Assembly: GCF_012516315.1 (NCBI RefSeq)
Contig: NZ_CP051185.1
Coordinates: 4,097,363-4,161,362 of the forward strand
DNA length: 64,000 bases
Direction of reading: 5' to 3'
DNA from: Limnospira fusiformis SAG 85.79
GTDB taxonomy: Bacteria > Cyanobacteriota > Cyanobacteriia > Cyanobacteriales > Microcoleaceae
Made by a program: the position numbers and the translations under genes. The notes beneath the pieces are model-generated. The model ran no database searches. It was not told the DNA's origin and saw only the letters and a list, made by a program, of their open reading frames with translations. Below, piece after piece: positions 1 through 7,455 of the stretch (position 1 is the stretch's first letter; every line of letters begins with the position of its first letter).

Positions 1-499
1 AGATCTGCAATTGGGACGCAAATACAAGGAACAAACTACAGCCCCGGAACTCCTGAGCGATATTCAAGCTACTATTGATTTCCTCAAACAGCAAGATCAT
101 GTCAAAAATGCGCCCTTTGGGGCTATTGGCTTCTGTTTTGGTGGTCATGTGACTTATTTGGCTGCTACCCTCCCTGACCTGGGGGCGATCGCTTCCTTCT
201 ATGGCGCGGGAATTGTTACCGGAACTCCCGGCGGCGGACCTGCTACCGTTACTCGCACTCCCGAAATTAAAGGGACTCTGTATGGCTTCTTTGGTACCGA
301 AGATCCTTTAATCCCTAATTCTGAGGTTGACCAAATTGAGGCGGAACTGCAAAAATATAAGATTCCCCATCGTATTTTTCGTTATCAAGCCACCCACGGT
401 TTTTTCTGTGATCAGCGAGATAGCTATAATAAAGATGCCGCTGAAGATGCCTGGAAACAAGTTAGGGAACTGTTCGCTCAGGAACTAACCGGATCTTAG
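1..499 (+). CDS. dienelactone hydrolase family protein (5' end cut by window)
   Basis: The frame is open from base 2, so the N-terminus lies outside the window; the TTG at 11 is not the true start. The visible part is the C-terminal two thirds of an alpha/beta hydrolase of the dienelactone hydrolase family. The nucleophile motif GFCFGG carries a catalytic Cys rather than Ser, as is typical of this family. The acid is probably the Asp of GTEDPLIP and the base the His of THGFFCD, giving a Cys-Asp-His triad in the right order and spacing. Family members are soluble hydrolases of lactones and esters; the substrate cannot be told from sequence. The protein ends at 499, with about 185 bp to the next gene on the same strand. 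Confidence 0.88.
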   Translation, partial: DLQLGRKYKEQTTAPELLSDIQATIDFLKQQDHVKNAPFGAIGFCFGGHVTYLAATLPDLGAIASFYGAGIVTGTPGGGPATVTRTPEIKGTLYGFFGTEDPLIPNSEVDQIEAELQKYKIPHRIFRYQATHGFFCDQRDSYNKDAAEDAWKQVRELFAQELTGS

Positions 500-685
500 G
501 AACTTGGGAAGGCTGGAGGGGTTGGCGATCGCATATCGCTTAACCCTTTCAATTCGGTCTACTAAATGGCTTCTCATCTTAGGATATCTTAGACTTTTGT
601 TCTCAGAGAGCAGCCAAAACTCCGAAATCCAGGGAAAGTGCGAGAACGGGTTAAAGTGTGAATTTGTTTTGGGTTGGTTTATTCT

Positions 686-1570
686 ATGACTACAGGAAAT
701 CAGTCGTTTTCAATTGATGATTTTGCCAAAGCCCTAGAAGCTCATGATTATGATTTACAAAAAGGGCAAATCGTGACAGGTCGGGTATTTGAGTATGATT
801 CTAATGGTGCATATATTGAAATCAAAGGTGGGAAATCACCCGGATTTTTACCGATGTCCGAAATCTCCTTCACCGCAGGGGATAATCTATCGGAGATTTT
901 ACCCCTAGGTGAAGAACAAGAGTTTTTGATTATCCGTGACCAAAACTCCGATGGTCAGGTATTACTGTCTCTGCGAAAATTGCAAGTTGAAAAGGCTTGG
1001 GATCATTTGTCGGAAATATCCGAAAATTCCGAAAGTTTACAGGTAGTAGTTACTGGCGTTAATCGCGGCGGCGTGACTGTAGATGCCGATTGTTTGCGCG
1101 GATTTATTCCTCGATCGCATCTCCTGGTTCGGGATAATTTAGAGGCTTTGGTCGGTGAAACTATCACCGTCACTGTTCTCGAATTTAATCGCGATCGTGA
1201 AAAGCTGGTACTGTCTCAACGTATGGCTTCTCAATCCGTTTCCTTTAGCCAGCTTCAAGTTGGTCAACTCGTAGAGGGAACTGTCGGAAGTATTAAACCT
1301 TTTGGTGTGTTTATCGAACTAGAAGGCGTAACTGGGTTGATTCATATTAAGGAAGTTAGCCAAAAATATGTCGGTTCTCTCCCTGATATATTTACCATAG
1401 GTCAAACCGTCAAAGCCTTAGTTATTAGCCTAGAAGAGGGTCGCCAGCGCGTGTCTCTTTCTACTCGACTTCTGGAAAATTACCCCGGGGAAATTGTCGA
1501 TAAATTCCCCGAAGTGATGGATTCTGCCGAAGCACGCGCCGAAAGGGCTCGCAAGTTACTTACAGCTTAA
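686..1570 (+). CDS. S1 RNA-binding domain protein, ribosomal protein S1-like (three S1 domains)
   Basis: This 294-residue protein has three S1 (OB-fold) RNA-binding modules at roughly residues 24-98, 114-180 and 190-262, then a charged helical tail with ESAR/AEARAERARK character. That size matches the short cyanobacterial S1-like proteins (Rps1 paralogues) rather than the six-domain E. coli S1. Its expected role is binding mRNA leaders or single-stranded RNA at the ribosome. I chose the ATG at 686; a TTG at 674 is in frame but lies in what looks like leader sequence. Its second and third S1 domains and its tail have a clear homologue fused to an Hsp70 domain at 24508-26409: GFIPRSHL, the PFGVF/PYGVF stretch and the YPGE tail are shared. 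Confidence 0.88.
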   Translation: MTTGNQSFSIDDFAKALEAHDYDLQKGQIVTGRVFEYDSNGAYIEIKGGKSPGFLPMSEISFTAGDNLSEILPLGEEQEFLIIRDQNSDGQVLLSLRKLQVEKAWDHLSEISENSESLQVVVTGVNRGGVTVDADCLRGFIPRSHLLVRDNLEALVGETITVTVLEFNRDREKLVLSQRMASQSVSFSQLQVGQLVEGTVGSIKPFGVFIELEGVTGLIHIKEVSQKYVGSLPDIFTIGQTVKALVISLEEGRQRVSLSTRLLENYPGEIVDKFPEVMDSAEARAERARKLLTA

Positions 1571-1584
1571 ATATCGCCGAAAAT

Positions 1585-1606
1585 CGGGCAGCTTTTTAGT
1601 TGCCCG
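1585..1606 (+). terminator. possible hairpin terminator after the S1-like gene
   Basis: An inverted repeat CGGGCA/TGCCCG with a 10-nt T-rich loop lies 15 bp after the stop codon of the S1-like gene. No U-tract follows, so a role in termination is uncertain. Confidence 0.35.
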
Positions 1607-1645
1607 AACCCGTGAATTAACTGATAAAGTGATGGTGATTTATTG

Positions 1646-2593
1646 ATGGTTTATGGACTAGGAATTGATGGGGGTGGCTCGAAAACTGTTTGTCTGTTAA
1701 TTGACGATCGCTATCAGGTCTTAGGTAGGGGAGAAGCTGGACCCTCGAATTATCAAAGTATCGGTTTGTCCGCCGCCACAATGGCTATTAAAAACGCTAT
1801 TTCTCAAGCCGTTAGCTATCACCAACCGGGGATTTGTATTGGTAGTTTGGGGTTGGGTTTGGCGGGGGTGGGTCGCCCCGAAGATATCGAAATTGTGCGG
1901 GAATTGGTGCGACAAATTCAGTCCAATGAACAACTACAAATTAATTGGAATATTGCACCGGAAAATTTTTTTATTGGCGGCGATAGTCTGATCGCACTCG
2001 TGGGAGGGTTGGGTCATGATGTCGGAATTGTCGCTATGGCTGGGACAGGTTCTCAGGTGTTTGGACGTAACCACCACGGGAAAATAAAAAGGGTTGGTGG
2101 TTGGGGTTATATTTTGGGTGATGAAGGCGGCGGTTATGATATCGCTGTCCGGGGGTTGCGCGCCGTTATGCGATCGTTTGATGGCCGTTTACCGCCAACT
2201 CGCTTGACTCAAGAGTTACTCAATGAACTCGGTTTAAAGTCTCCTGAAAGGCTCATAGAAGCCGTTTATAGGCGTGGTTTAGGGGTGCGAGATATGGCGG
2301 CATTATCTACTATTATTGACCGCGTGGCGGCTGAGGGAGACCCCGTAGCAGAAACTATCATAACTGATGTGGCTCAGGAATTGGTTTTGGCTACTCAAGT
2401 GGCGATCGCTGATTTATTTAATTCCGGTGATTTTTGCGAAATTGTAACAGTAGGTGGCATTTGGCGCGGCTGGTCAAATTTACGCTCCGAATTTATCACT
2501 GGAATTAATGCGATCGCTCCCCAAGCTGAAATAGTATGGCCCCGTCACGAACCTGCATTAGGCGCGGCATTATTGGCTATGAAATTCAAATAA
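1646..2593 (+). CDS. BadF/BadG/BcrA/BcrD-type ATPase, N-acetylglucosamine kinase-like
   Basis: A 316-residue member of the ASKHA (actin/sugar kinase/Hsp70) superfamily. The N-terminal phosphate-binding loop is GIDGGGSKT. The second phosphate loop is MAGTGSQVFG near residue 130, followed by GDEGGGYDI, a pattern shared with N-acetylglucosamine kinases. A C-terminal glycine-rich adenosine segment (TVGGIWRGW) follows. By family the enzyme probably phosphorylates an amino sugar, such as GlcNAc recovered from wall turnover, in the cytoplasm. The ATG at 1646 is preferred over an in-frame TTG one codon upstream. It stands alone, about 75 bp after the S1-like gene on the same strand. BadF-type 2-hydroxyacyl-CoA dehydratase activators are relatives, but the CxC iron-sulfur motif of that group is absent. 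Confidence 0.85.
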   Translation: MVYGLGIDGGGSKTVCLLIDDRYQVLGRGEAGPSNYQSIGLSAATMAIKNAISQAVSYHQPGICIGSLGLGLAGVGRPEDIEIVRELVRQIQSNEQLQINWNIAPENFFIGGDSLIALVGGLGHDVGIVAMAGTGSQVFGRNHHGKIKRVGGWGYILGDEGGGYDIAVRGLRAVMRSFDGRLPPTRLTQELLNELGLKSPERLIEAVYRRGLGVRDMAALSTIIDRVAAEGDPVAETIITDVAQELVLATQVAIADLFNSGDFCEIVTVGGIWRGWSNLRSEFITGINAIAPQAEIVWPRHEPALGAALLAMKFK

Positions 2594-2620
2594 CTTAACC
2601 TGAACCTTAGATAGATATAT

Positions 2621-2726
2621 AGCCTGTTCAGAAATCATCTGATCACCTCTCAAAGTCCCTCTCCCTGTCTGGGATCCAGGATTTAGGGTGAGGGCAATTT
2701 ATTAAGCGACTGGTGAACAAGCTGTA
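2621..2726 (+). mobile_element. MITE-like element, copy 1
   Basis: A non-coding element of about 105 bp with imperfect terminal inverted repeats: AGCCTGTTCA at the left and TGAACAAGCTGTA at the right. A second copy, inverted and about 97% identical, lies at 52069-52176. The two differ by two substitutions and one indel. Flanking TA dinucleotides on both sides fit a TA target duplication of the IS630/Tc1 type, but that is inferred from only two copies. No open frame is present. Confidence 0.72.
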
Positions 2727-2742
2727 TATAGCGATCGACATT

Positions 2743-2751
2743 TGGTATAAT
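2743..2751 (+). promoter_or_regulatory. candidate extended -10 promoter for the MFS gene
   Basis: The sequence TGGTATAAT matches an extended -10 box (TGnTATAAT) 130 bp upstream of the MFS start codon, just after the MITE-like element. No good -35 box is visible at 17 bp spacing, which extended -10 promoters tolerate. Confidence 0.4.
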
Positions 2752-2880
2752 AGGAGTAAGCCTATAGGCAAAAAACGCACATCTGCATCTAATCATAGTT
2801 ACACATTCAACACCCCCCAACTAATTCAACCCATACTCTCTCAAAATATGACCTATAACTGCTGAATAACGATTAAATTA

Positions 2881-4239
2881 ATGACATCCCAAAAACCACA
2901 TTTAACATTCTTTCAACTCATCAATATGAGTGTCGGATTTTTCGGCATTCAGTTTGGCTGGGGGTTGCAAATGGCAAATATGAGCGCCATTTTTGAACAC
3001 CTAGGCGCTCAAGCCCACCAAATCCCCATTTTATGGCTGGCTGCACCACTCACCGGGCTATTTGTTCAGCCAATTATCGGTCACATGAGTGACAACACTT
3101 GGAACTTTTTAGGACGCAGAAGACCTTACTTTTTAGTCGGTGCTATTCTCAGTGCGATCGCCTTAATTTTCATGCCCAGTTCCTCCAGTCTTTGGATGGC
3201 TGCTGGTCTCTTATGGATACTAGATACCTCCGTTAATATCAGCATGGAACCCTTTAGGGCTTTTGTTGGGGATTTACTACCCGAAAACCAGCGAACGCGA
3301 GGCTTTGCTATGCAGAGTCTATTCATTGGTTTAGGGGCTGTAGTTGCTTCCATATTCCCCTGGTTTCTCAACCATGTTTTTGACATCTCATCAGTCGGAA
3401 TAGACGGACAAGCAATTCCCTTAACCGTCAAATTTTCCTTTTATATCGGCGCGGCCGTTTTTTTGGGGACTGTCCTCTGGACTGTCTTAACCACCCAAGA
3501 ATATCCACCCCAAGATATCCAGAACTTCAACAATCAAAATAAAGGCGGTATTCTCCAAGGCATAAAAGACATTTGGGATGCTTTCCGAGATATGCCAGAA
3601 ACCATGGTACAATTGTCCTGGGTACAGTGGTTTACCTGGATGGGAATGTATTGTATTTTCCTGTATTTCCCCCCAGCAGTTGCCCGCAATATTTTTGGCG
3701 CAGTTGATCAGGATTCCCTATTATATTCTGAGGGGATAGAATGGGCTGGACTTTGTATCGCCGCTTATAATGCCGTCTGTTTCGGGTTCTCCTTTATCTT
3801 ACCCCAAATAGCAAAATCCACTAATCGCCAAATTGCCCATTCTTTCTGCTTAATATGTGGGGCGGTTGGATTATTCTCTCTGGCGACCATTGATAATCAA
3901 TACTTCCTATTCCTACCAATGATTGGTATAGGTATTGCTTGGTCTAGTATTCTATCTATGCCTTATGCTATGTTGGTGGGATGTCTACCACCAGACCGGA
4001 CAGGTATATATATGGGGATTTTCAATTTCTTTATCGTCTTACCACAAATCACCGTCTCTCTCGGGTTTGGTTGGGTGATGCGAAATCTCCTGAATAATGA
4101 CCGCCTATCTGCTGTGATTATTGGTGGTGTATTTTTCCTAATGGCGGCTGCTTTGACTCAGCGGGTACAACCAGCATCAACTATGCTTGAAAGTCCTAAG
4201 CAACCTGTCACCCAAGCTGATATTACTACCTCTACTTAA
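2881..4239 (+). CDS. MFS transporter, SLC45/GPH-like sugar carrier family
   Basis: A 452-residue polytopic membrane protein with about twelve hydrophobic segments. The cytoplasmic loop between TM2 and TM3 contains GRRRPYFLVG, the signature of the SLC45/sucrose-transporter-like and glycoside-pentoside-hexuronide MFS carriers. Asn/Asp residues inside early helices (IQFGWGLQMAN; DTSVNISMEPFRAF) are also typical of that group. By family it is a proton- or sodium-coupled sugar symporter of the plasma membrane; the substrate is not known. It starts at ATG 2881 after an AT-rich leader. The rhodanese gene follows on the same strand, 136 bp downstream. Confidence 0.82.
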   Translation: MTSQKPHLTFFQLINMSVGFFGIQFGWGLQMANMSAIFEHLGAQAHQIPILWLAAPLTGLFVQPIIGHMSDNTWNFLGRRRPYFLVGAILSAIALIFMPSSSSLWMAAGLLWILDTSVNISMEPFRAFVGDLLPENQRTRGFAMQSLFIGLGAVVASIFPWFLNHVFDISSVGIDGQAIPLTVKFSFYIGAAVFLGTVLWTVLTTQEYPPQDIQNFNNQNKGGILQGIKDIWDAFRDMPETMVQLSWVQWFTWMGMYCIFLYFPPAVARNIFGAVDQDSLLYSEGIEWAGLCIAAYNAVCFGFSFILPQIAKSTNRQIAHSFCLICGAVGLFSLATIDNQYFLFLPMIGIGIAWSSILSMPYAMLVGCLPPDRTGIYMGIFNFFIVLPQITVSLGFGWVMRNLLNNDRLSAVIIGGVFFLMAAALTQRVQPASTMLESPKQPVTQADITTST

Positions 4240-4375
4240 TTGGTGGCTGTTGGTCTCGCAGGTTAATCTCTCTGAGGCTGGGAATCTACTTTACAGATGC
4301 CGATATGGTTTAATAGGGTTGGGGGTAGTTTTGTGGCTACCCTACAACCATCGACCATTGATCTGGTTTGGAATT

Positions 4376-4864
4376 ATGAAACTCAAAAAAGCGCTTTTAG
4401 TAATTAGTATCTGCTGCTGGGGATTACTTTTTCCGGTGTGGAATTGGGGGATAATTCCCCCCGCTGAGGCTGCCAAAACACCCGTCATTATTACCCCCAG
4501 CGAGGAAGTTTCCCAGGGTGTTGATCAGTTTATTCATAAGTTGCCCCGCGACTATTATAACATAAATAAAATCGCCAAGGTTAAAAAACTTTCCCAAAGC
4601 GATCGCGCCTTATTTATTGATGTCCGAGAACCCTCCGAATACAGGCAAGGTCATATCCAAGGAGCAATTAATATTCCCCTACGGACCCTCACCGAACGCC
4701 TAGACGATATTCCCCATGACCGCCAGGTGGTTATTTACTGCTCCAGTGGCTACCGGACAGGCATTGCCGTAGCTTCCTTACAACTATTAGGCTACAACAA
4801 TATCAAAGGATTTGCCCCCAGTATTAATGGCTGGAAAGAAGCAGGAGAACCCTTAGAAAAATAG
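4376..4864 (+). CDS. exported rhodanese-like domain protein
   Basis: A 162-residue protein with one rhodanese domain. It has an N-terminal signal peptide or anchor (MKLKKALLVISICCWGLL followed by an AEAAK cleavage-like site) and then the domain, with FIDVREPSEYRQGHI as the conserved front half and IYCSSGYRTG as the active-site loop. The catalytic Cys is present, so a sulfur-transfer or persulfide role in the periplasm or thylakoid lumen is possible. The frame is open back to 4187 inside the MFS gene, but that extension is unlikely; the ATG at 4376 gives a clean signal peptide. It converges with the TonB-like gene, with a 61-bp gap. Confidence 0.83.
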   Translation: MKLKKALLVISICCWGLLFPVWNWGIIPPAEAAKTPVIITPSEEVSQGVDQFIHKLPRDYYNINKIAKVKKLSQSDRALFIDVREPSEYRQGHIQGAINIPLRTLTERLDDIPHDRQVVIYCSSGYRTGIAVASLQLLGYNNIKGFAPSINGWKEAGEPLEK

Positions 4865-4925
4865 TCCTCAATCCTCTATTTTCTCATCGGAAAACTGCCC
4901 CTTCTCCAACTCTCATAACTCATCA

Positions 4926-6560
4926 CTAATCAATAAATTCCTCCGAAAATTGCTCGGGATTTTCCAGAGAATCCTGTAGTTGTTGAAGTATTGAGCCAGA
5001 ATGCACCTCTGGTTCCGGTTGTGGTTCCGGTTCGCGGACACTTTCCGGGGCTAATTCTGGGTTAAATTCCTGTTGTGGTTGCGGTTGTGGTTGCGGTTGT
5101 GGTTCCGGTTCGCGGACACTTTCCGGGGCTAATTCTGGGTTAAATTCCTGTTGTGGTTGCGGTTGTGGTTGCGGTTGTGGTTGCGGTTGTGGTTGCGGTT
5201 GTGGTTCCCGGACACTTTCCGGGGCTAATTCTGGGGAAGCAGCCGGAGCCGGAGCCGGAGCCGGAGCCGCAGCGGGAGCCGGAGCCATTGACCGACAATT
5301 CTCGCTATCGAAATTAAAAGCATACTGATAAGCAATAGGGCGACCCTGACCCTCAAAGGGAATATTGGCAATAGCTGCCACCGCCGCATCATCCAAAATC
5401 CGATAACCCGTTCCCCTTAATAAGCGGGGTCCGGCAATTACGCCACCATCAGAACCAATCATCACACCGACCAAGGCTTGACCGCTGAGATTTTGCTCAC
5501 AGGCTTCTGCTGGATATAGTGCCGAGATAGTGCGAGGTTGGCTGGTGTCCAAGTCAGGATAATCTGGCAGCATCGACAGCACCCATTCTACATAGGCTCC
5601 TCCCCCTTCTAACATGGCATATTGACTATCGGAAACCTCCCCGGTAGGCGTAGGTGGTGCAACCGCATCATCAGAAGAAGGAGAACCAACAGCCTCGGCG
5701 CGGCGCTGGTTGTCTGCCTCTAGTCTAGCTAATATTGAACCCCGCCCATCAGGTTGTTGTACTTGGGTTTCCGGGGTGAACTCCTGGGTAGGTTCCCCAG
5801 AGCCCCCAGATTCCCTAGGTATTCGGGGAGGTTGATTATAGTTAGGGTCATGTTCAGGAAACCGAGGCCTAGGCGGAGGGGGTGGCAACATGGAAAACTG
5901 CTCCTCGAGTAATCGTTGTTCCTCCGGTGACAGATGACTAAATCGAGGATTATTTTGTAGGCGCGACAATTCCTCACTGTTTCGGTCCCATGGAAAACTG
6001 GGTTGAGCAGGTGGGGTTTGATAAAACTCAATAGGTGGCGGCGAACTAAATTGAGCAGGCGGCGGGGAGGAAGTCTGAACAGGGGGTAAAAATGTACTAT
6101 TGCTGGGATTGTTGAATATTTGGGGGGGTCCACTGGGGACGACACCAAAAGGATAATCCCTCGGTTGTGGCAATGTGGAGGGAAAAACGGGAAGTTGTTG
6201 GGCTGAGGGAGGAAATGGGGATGGGGTGGGGGCGCTACCCCACATCGCTAAGGACGGAGGTTCAGGAAAGGGGGTAAAGGAAAATTGGGGCGGCGGTGCT
6301 GGAAAAACCTGGTCAATTTGACTAGGAGATAGTTCCACCAGTTCTACACTGGGGGGTAATTGCACAGTATTTGGATAAAGACGGATATTTTCCAGGTTGA
6401 GAGCAAATACGGCGTGTAAACCAAGGGATGCAAGCACAGCAACCGTGGTGGGTTGACGGACGAGTGAGGGAATGTAGGAAATGGCGGAAGTGGTAGCAGT
6501 CATGGTCAAACCTGTTAAATCCAAATCAATATCGGGAGCTGTTGCTGTACTCGATCGCAT
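4926..6560 (-). CDS. TonB-like energy transducer with Gln-Pro repeat tail
   Basis: A 544-residue protein. Residues 35-55 form a single N-terminal membrane segment (VAVLASLGLHAVFALNL). Then follows a long Pro/Ser-rich periplasmic spacer of about 250 residues. A TonB C-terminal-type domain lies at about 330-425, with GQALVGVMIGSDGGV, LLRGTGYRILDDAAV and a closing YAFNF strand. Canonical TonB ends there, but this protein continues about 115 residues with Ala-Pro and Gln-Pro repeats carrying a duplicated NPELAPESVREP block. By family it would couple inner-membrane energy to outer-membrane receptors; no ExbB/ExbD or receptor gene lies nearby. Start ATG 6560; a second in-frame Met follows shortly after. 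Confidence 0.78.
   Translation of the reverse strand: MRSSTATAPDIDLDLTGLTMTATTSAISYIPSLVRQPTTVAVLASLGLHAVFALNLENIRLYPNTVQLPPSVELVELSPSQIDQVFPAPPPQFSFTPFPEPPSLAMWGSAPTPSPFPPSAQQLPVFPSTLPQPRDYPFGVVPSGPPQIFNNPSNSTFLPPVQTSSPPPAQFSSPPPIEFYQTPPAQPSFPWDRNSEELSRLQNNPRFSHLSPEEQRLLEEQFSMLPPPPPRPRFPEHDPNYNQPPRIPRESGGSGEPTQEFTPETQVQQPDGRGSILARLEADNQRRAEAVGSPSSDDAVAPPTPTGEVSDSQYAMLEGGGAYVEWVLSMLPDYPDLDTSQPRTISALYPAEACEQNLSGQALVGVMIGSDGGVIAGPRLLRGTGYRILDDAAVAAIANIPFEGQGRPIAYQYAFNFDSENCRSMAPAPAAAPAPAPAPAASPELAPESVREPQPQPQPQPQPQPQPQPQQEFNPELAPESVREPEPQPQPQPQPQQEFNPELAPESVREPEPQPEPEVHSGSILQQLQDSLENPEQFSEEFID
5014..5240 (-). repeat. in-frame low-complexity repeat in the TonB-like gene
   Basis: A 12-bp unit (GGTTGTGGTTGC read on the plus strand) is repeated many times and encodes alternating Gln-Pro. 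A larger 78-bp unit starting CGCGGACACTTTCC is duplicated at 5033 and 5111, with a third partial copy near 5210. All periods are multiples of 3, so length change by slippage would keep the frame. Confidence 0.85.
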
Positions 6561-6608
6561 TTACTGTTTTAGCACGATTAGTTTTAATCGTGGGGACTTA
6601 ATTAATCC

Positions 6609-6968
6609 TTAATTATCTGTGGTTTTGTCTAACACAACTGTGGAATATCCAATTAGAATGGAAATGCGATCGCGCATAGAAGCAAGTCGCTCCCGGGTGG
6701 TAGCACTATGGCGCGAGGCTTTCAGAAATCTTAGGTCTAATCCCAACAATCGCATCTGCTTATGGGTTTCTGTAATGTAGGACTGAAGTTGTAGCTGGCT
6801 GTCACTATCGCATAGCTGCATAATTCGACTCTCAAACACCGTCTGAACCTCGCCAAAGGCTTCAGTCATCTGATTTACATCGGATTGGTCAGAAACCATG
6901 GTTTTTTGGAGTTTTTCCAAAGATTGCCTGAATTGTGCGATCGCTTTATGGAACTCCTTTGTTAACAT
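6609..6968 (-). CDS. PatD-like small protein
   Basis: A 119-residue, mostly helical, soluble protein with no signal peptide. The C-terminal half (SYITETHKQMRLLGLDLRFL followed by an ATTRERLASMRDRI segment) resembles the conserved core of the cyanobacterial PatD family, which in Anabaena influences heterocyst frequency. If this strain does not form heterocysts, its role would have to be something else. The assignment rests on remembered family character and not on an alignment. It lies upstream of the TonB-like gene on the same strand (48-bp gap), so the two may be cotranscribed. Confidence 0.5.
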   Translation of the reverse strand: MLTKEFHKAIAQFRQSLEKLQKTMVSDQSDVNQMTEAFGEVQTVFESRIMQLCDSDSQLQLQSYITETHKQMRLLGLDLRFLKASRHSATTRERLASMRDRISILIGYSTVVLDKTTDN

Positions 6969-7455
6969 AATGTTAAGAAGTTTGTCTATTATTTAACCAT
7001 CATAGACAAAAATTGTACCTAACAGCTACCCAGCCTACCCCAGGTTAATCTAGCTTAATCGTGATCCCTATGCAATTAGCATCCAATTGGGTTAATTGTT
7101 GTGGTTCGCGGCTATGGGCGATCGCCCTATAGGGGTATACAGGGATATGTGGGGAATATCTGGGGGATAAGTTAGGATATTTCCCAAAGCGTGAAAACAT
7201 CCCCTATTCAGAGCGATCGCTCCCGGAACCACCAGCTAAAGGCCTGTGTGTGGGAGTATGAATCGCTAACCCAATAGTAGCATCGCCGCCGGGGTTGTGG
7301 AAACTCCCGCGGTCAAATCATCGATTATTTTTTCCATTACTGACTGCTGTTAGTCAGGAGAAAGCCCTATTTTACTCTGGGTCCCCAGTCCCACATATTT
7401 TGTATCCAAAACTACAAAGTCATCAAGTATCTGTAATTGAATAGGCATAAATACC
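6969..7455. other. 487-bp intergenic region between divergent patD-like and rsh genes
   Basis: No gene is supported here. The region holds three HIP1 octamers or close variants and the likely promoters of both divergent genes. A short TTAGTCAGGAGAAAG stretch and a CTCTGGGTCCCCAG imperfect palindrome lie near 7350-7395. A long untranslated leader or a small RNA in 7130-7400 is possible, but I could not fold or match one to a known family. Confidence 0.5.

Noticed and set aside
504-689. 61-residue frame between the hydrolase and the S1-like gene
   Set aside because: It starts 2 bp after a stop without a ribosome-binding site, ends inside the next start region and shows no domain.
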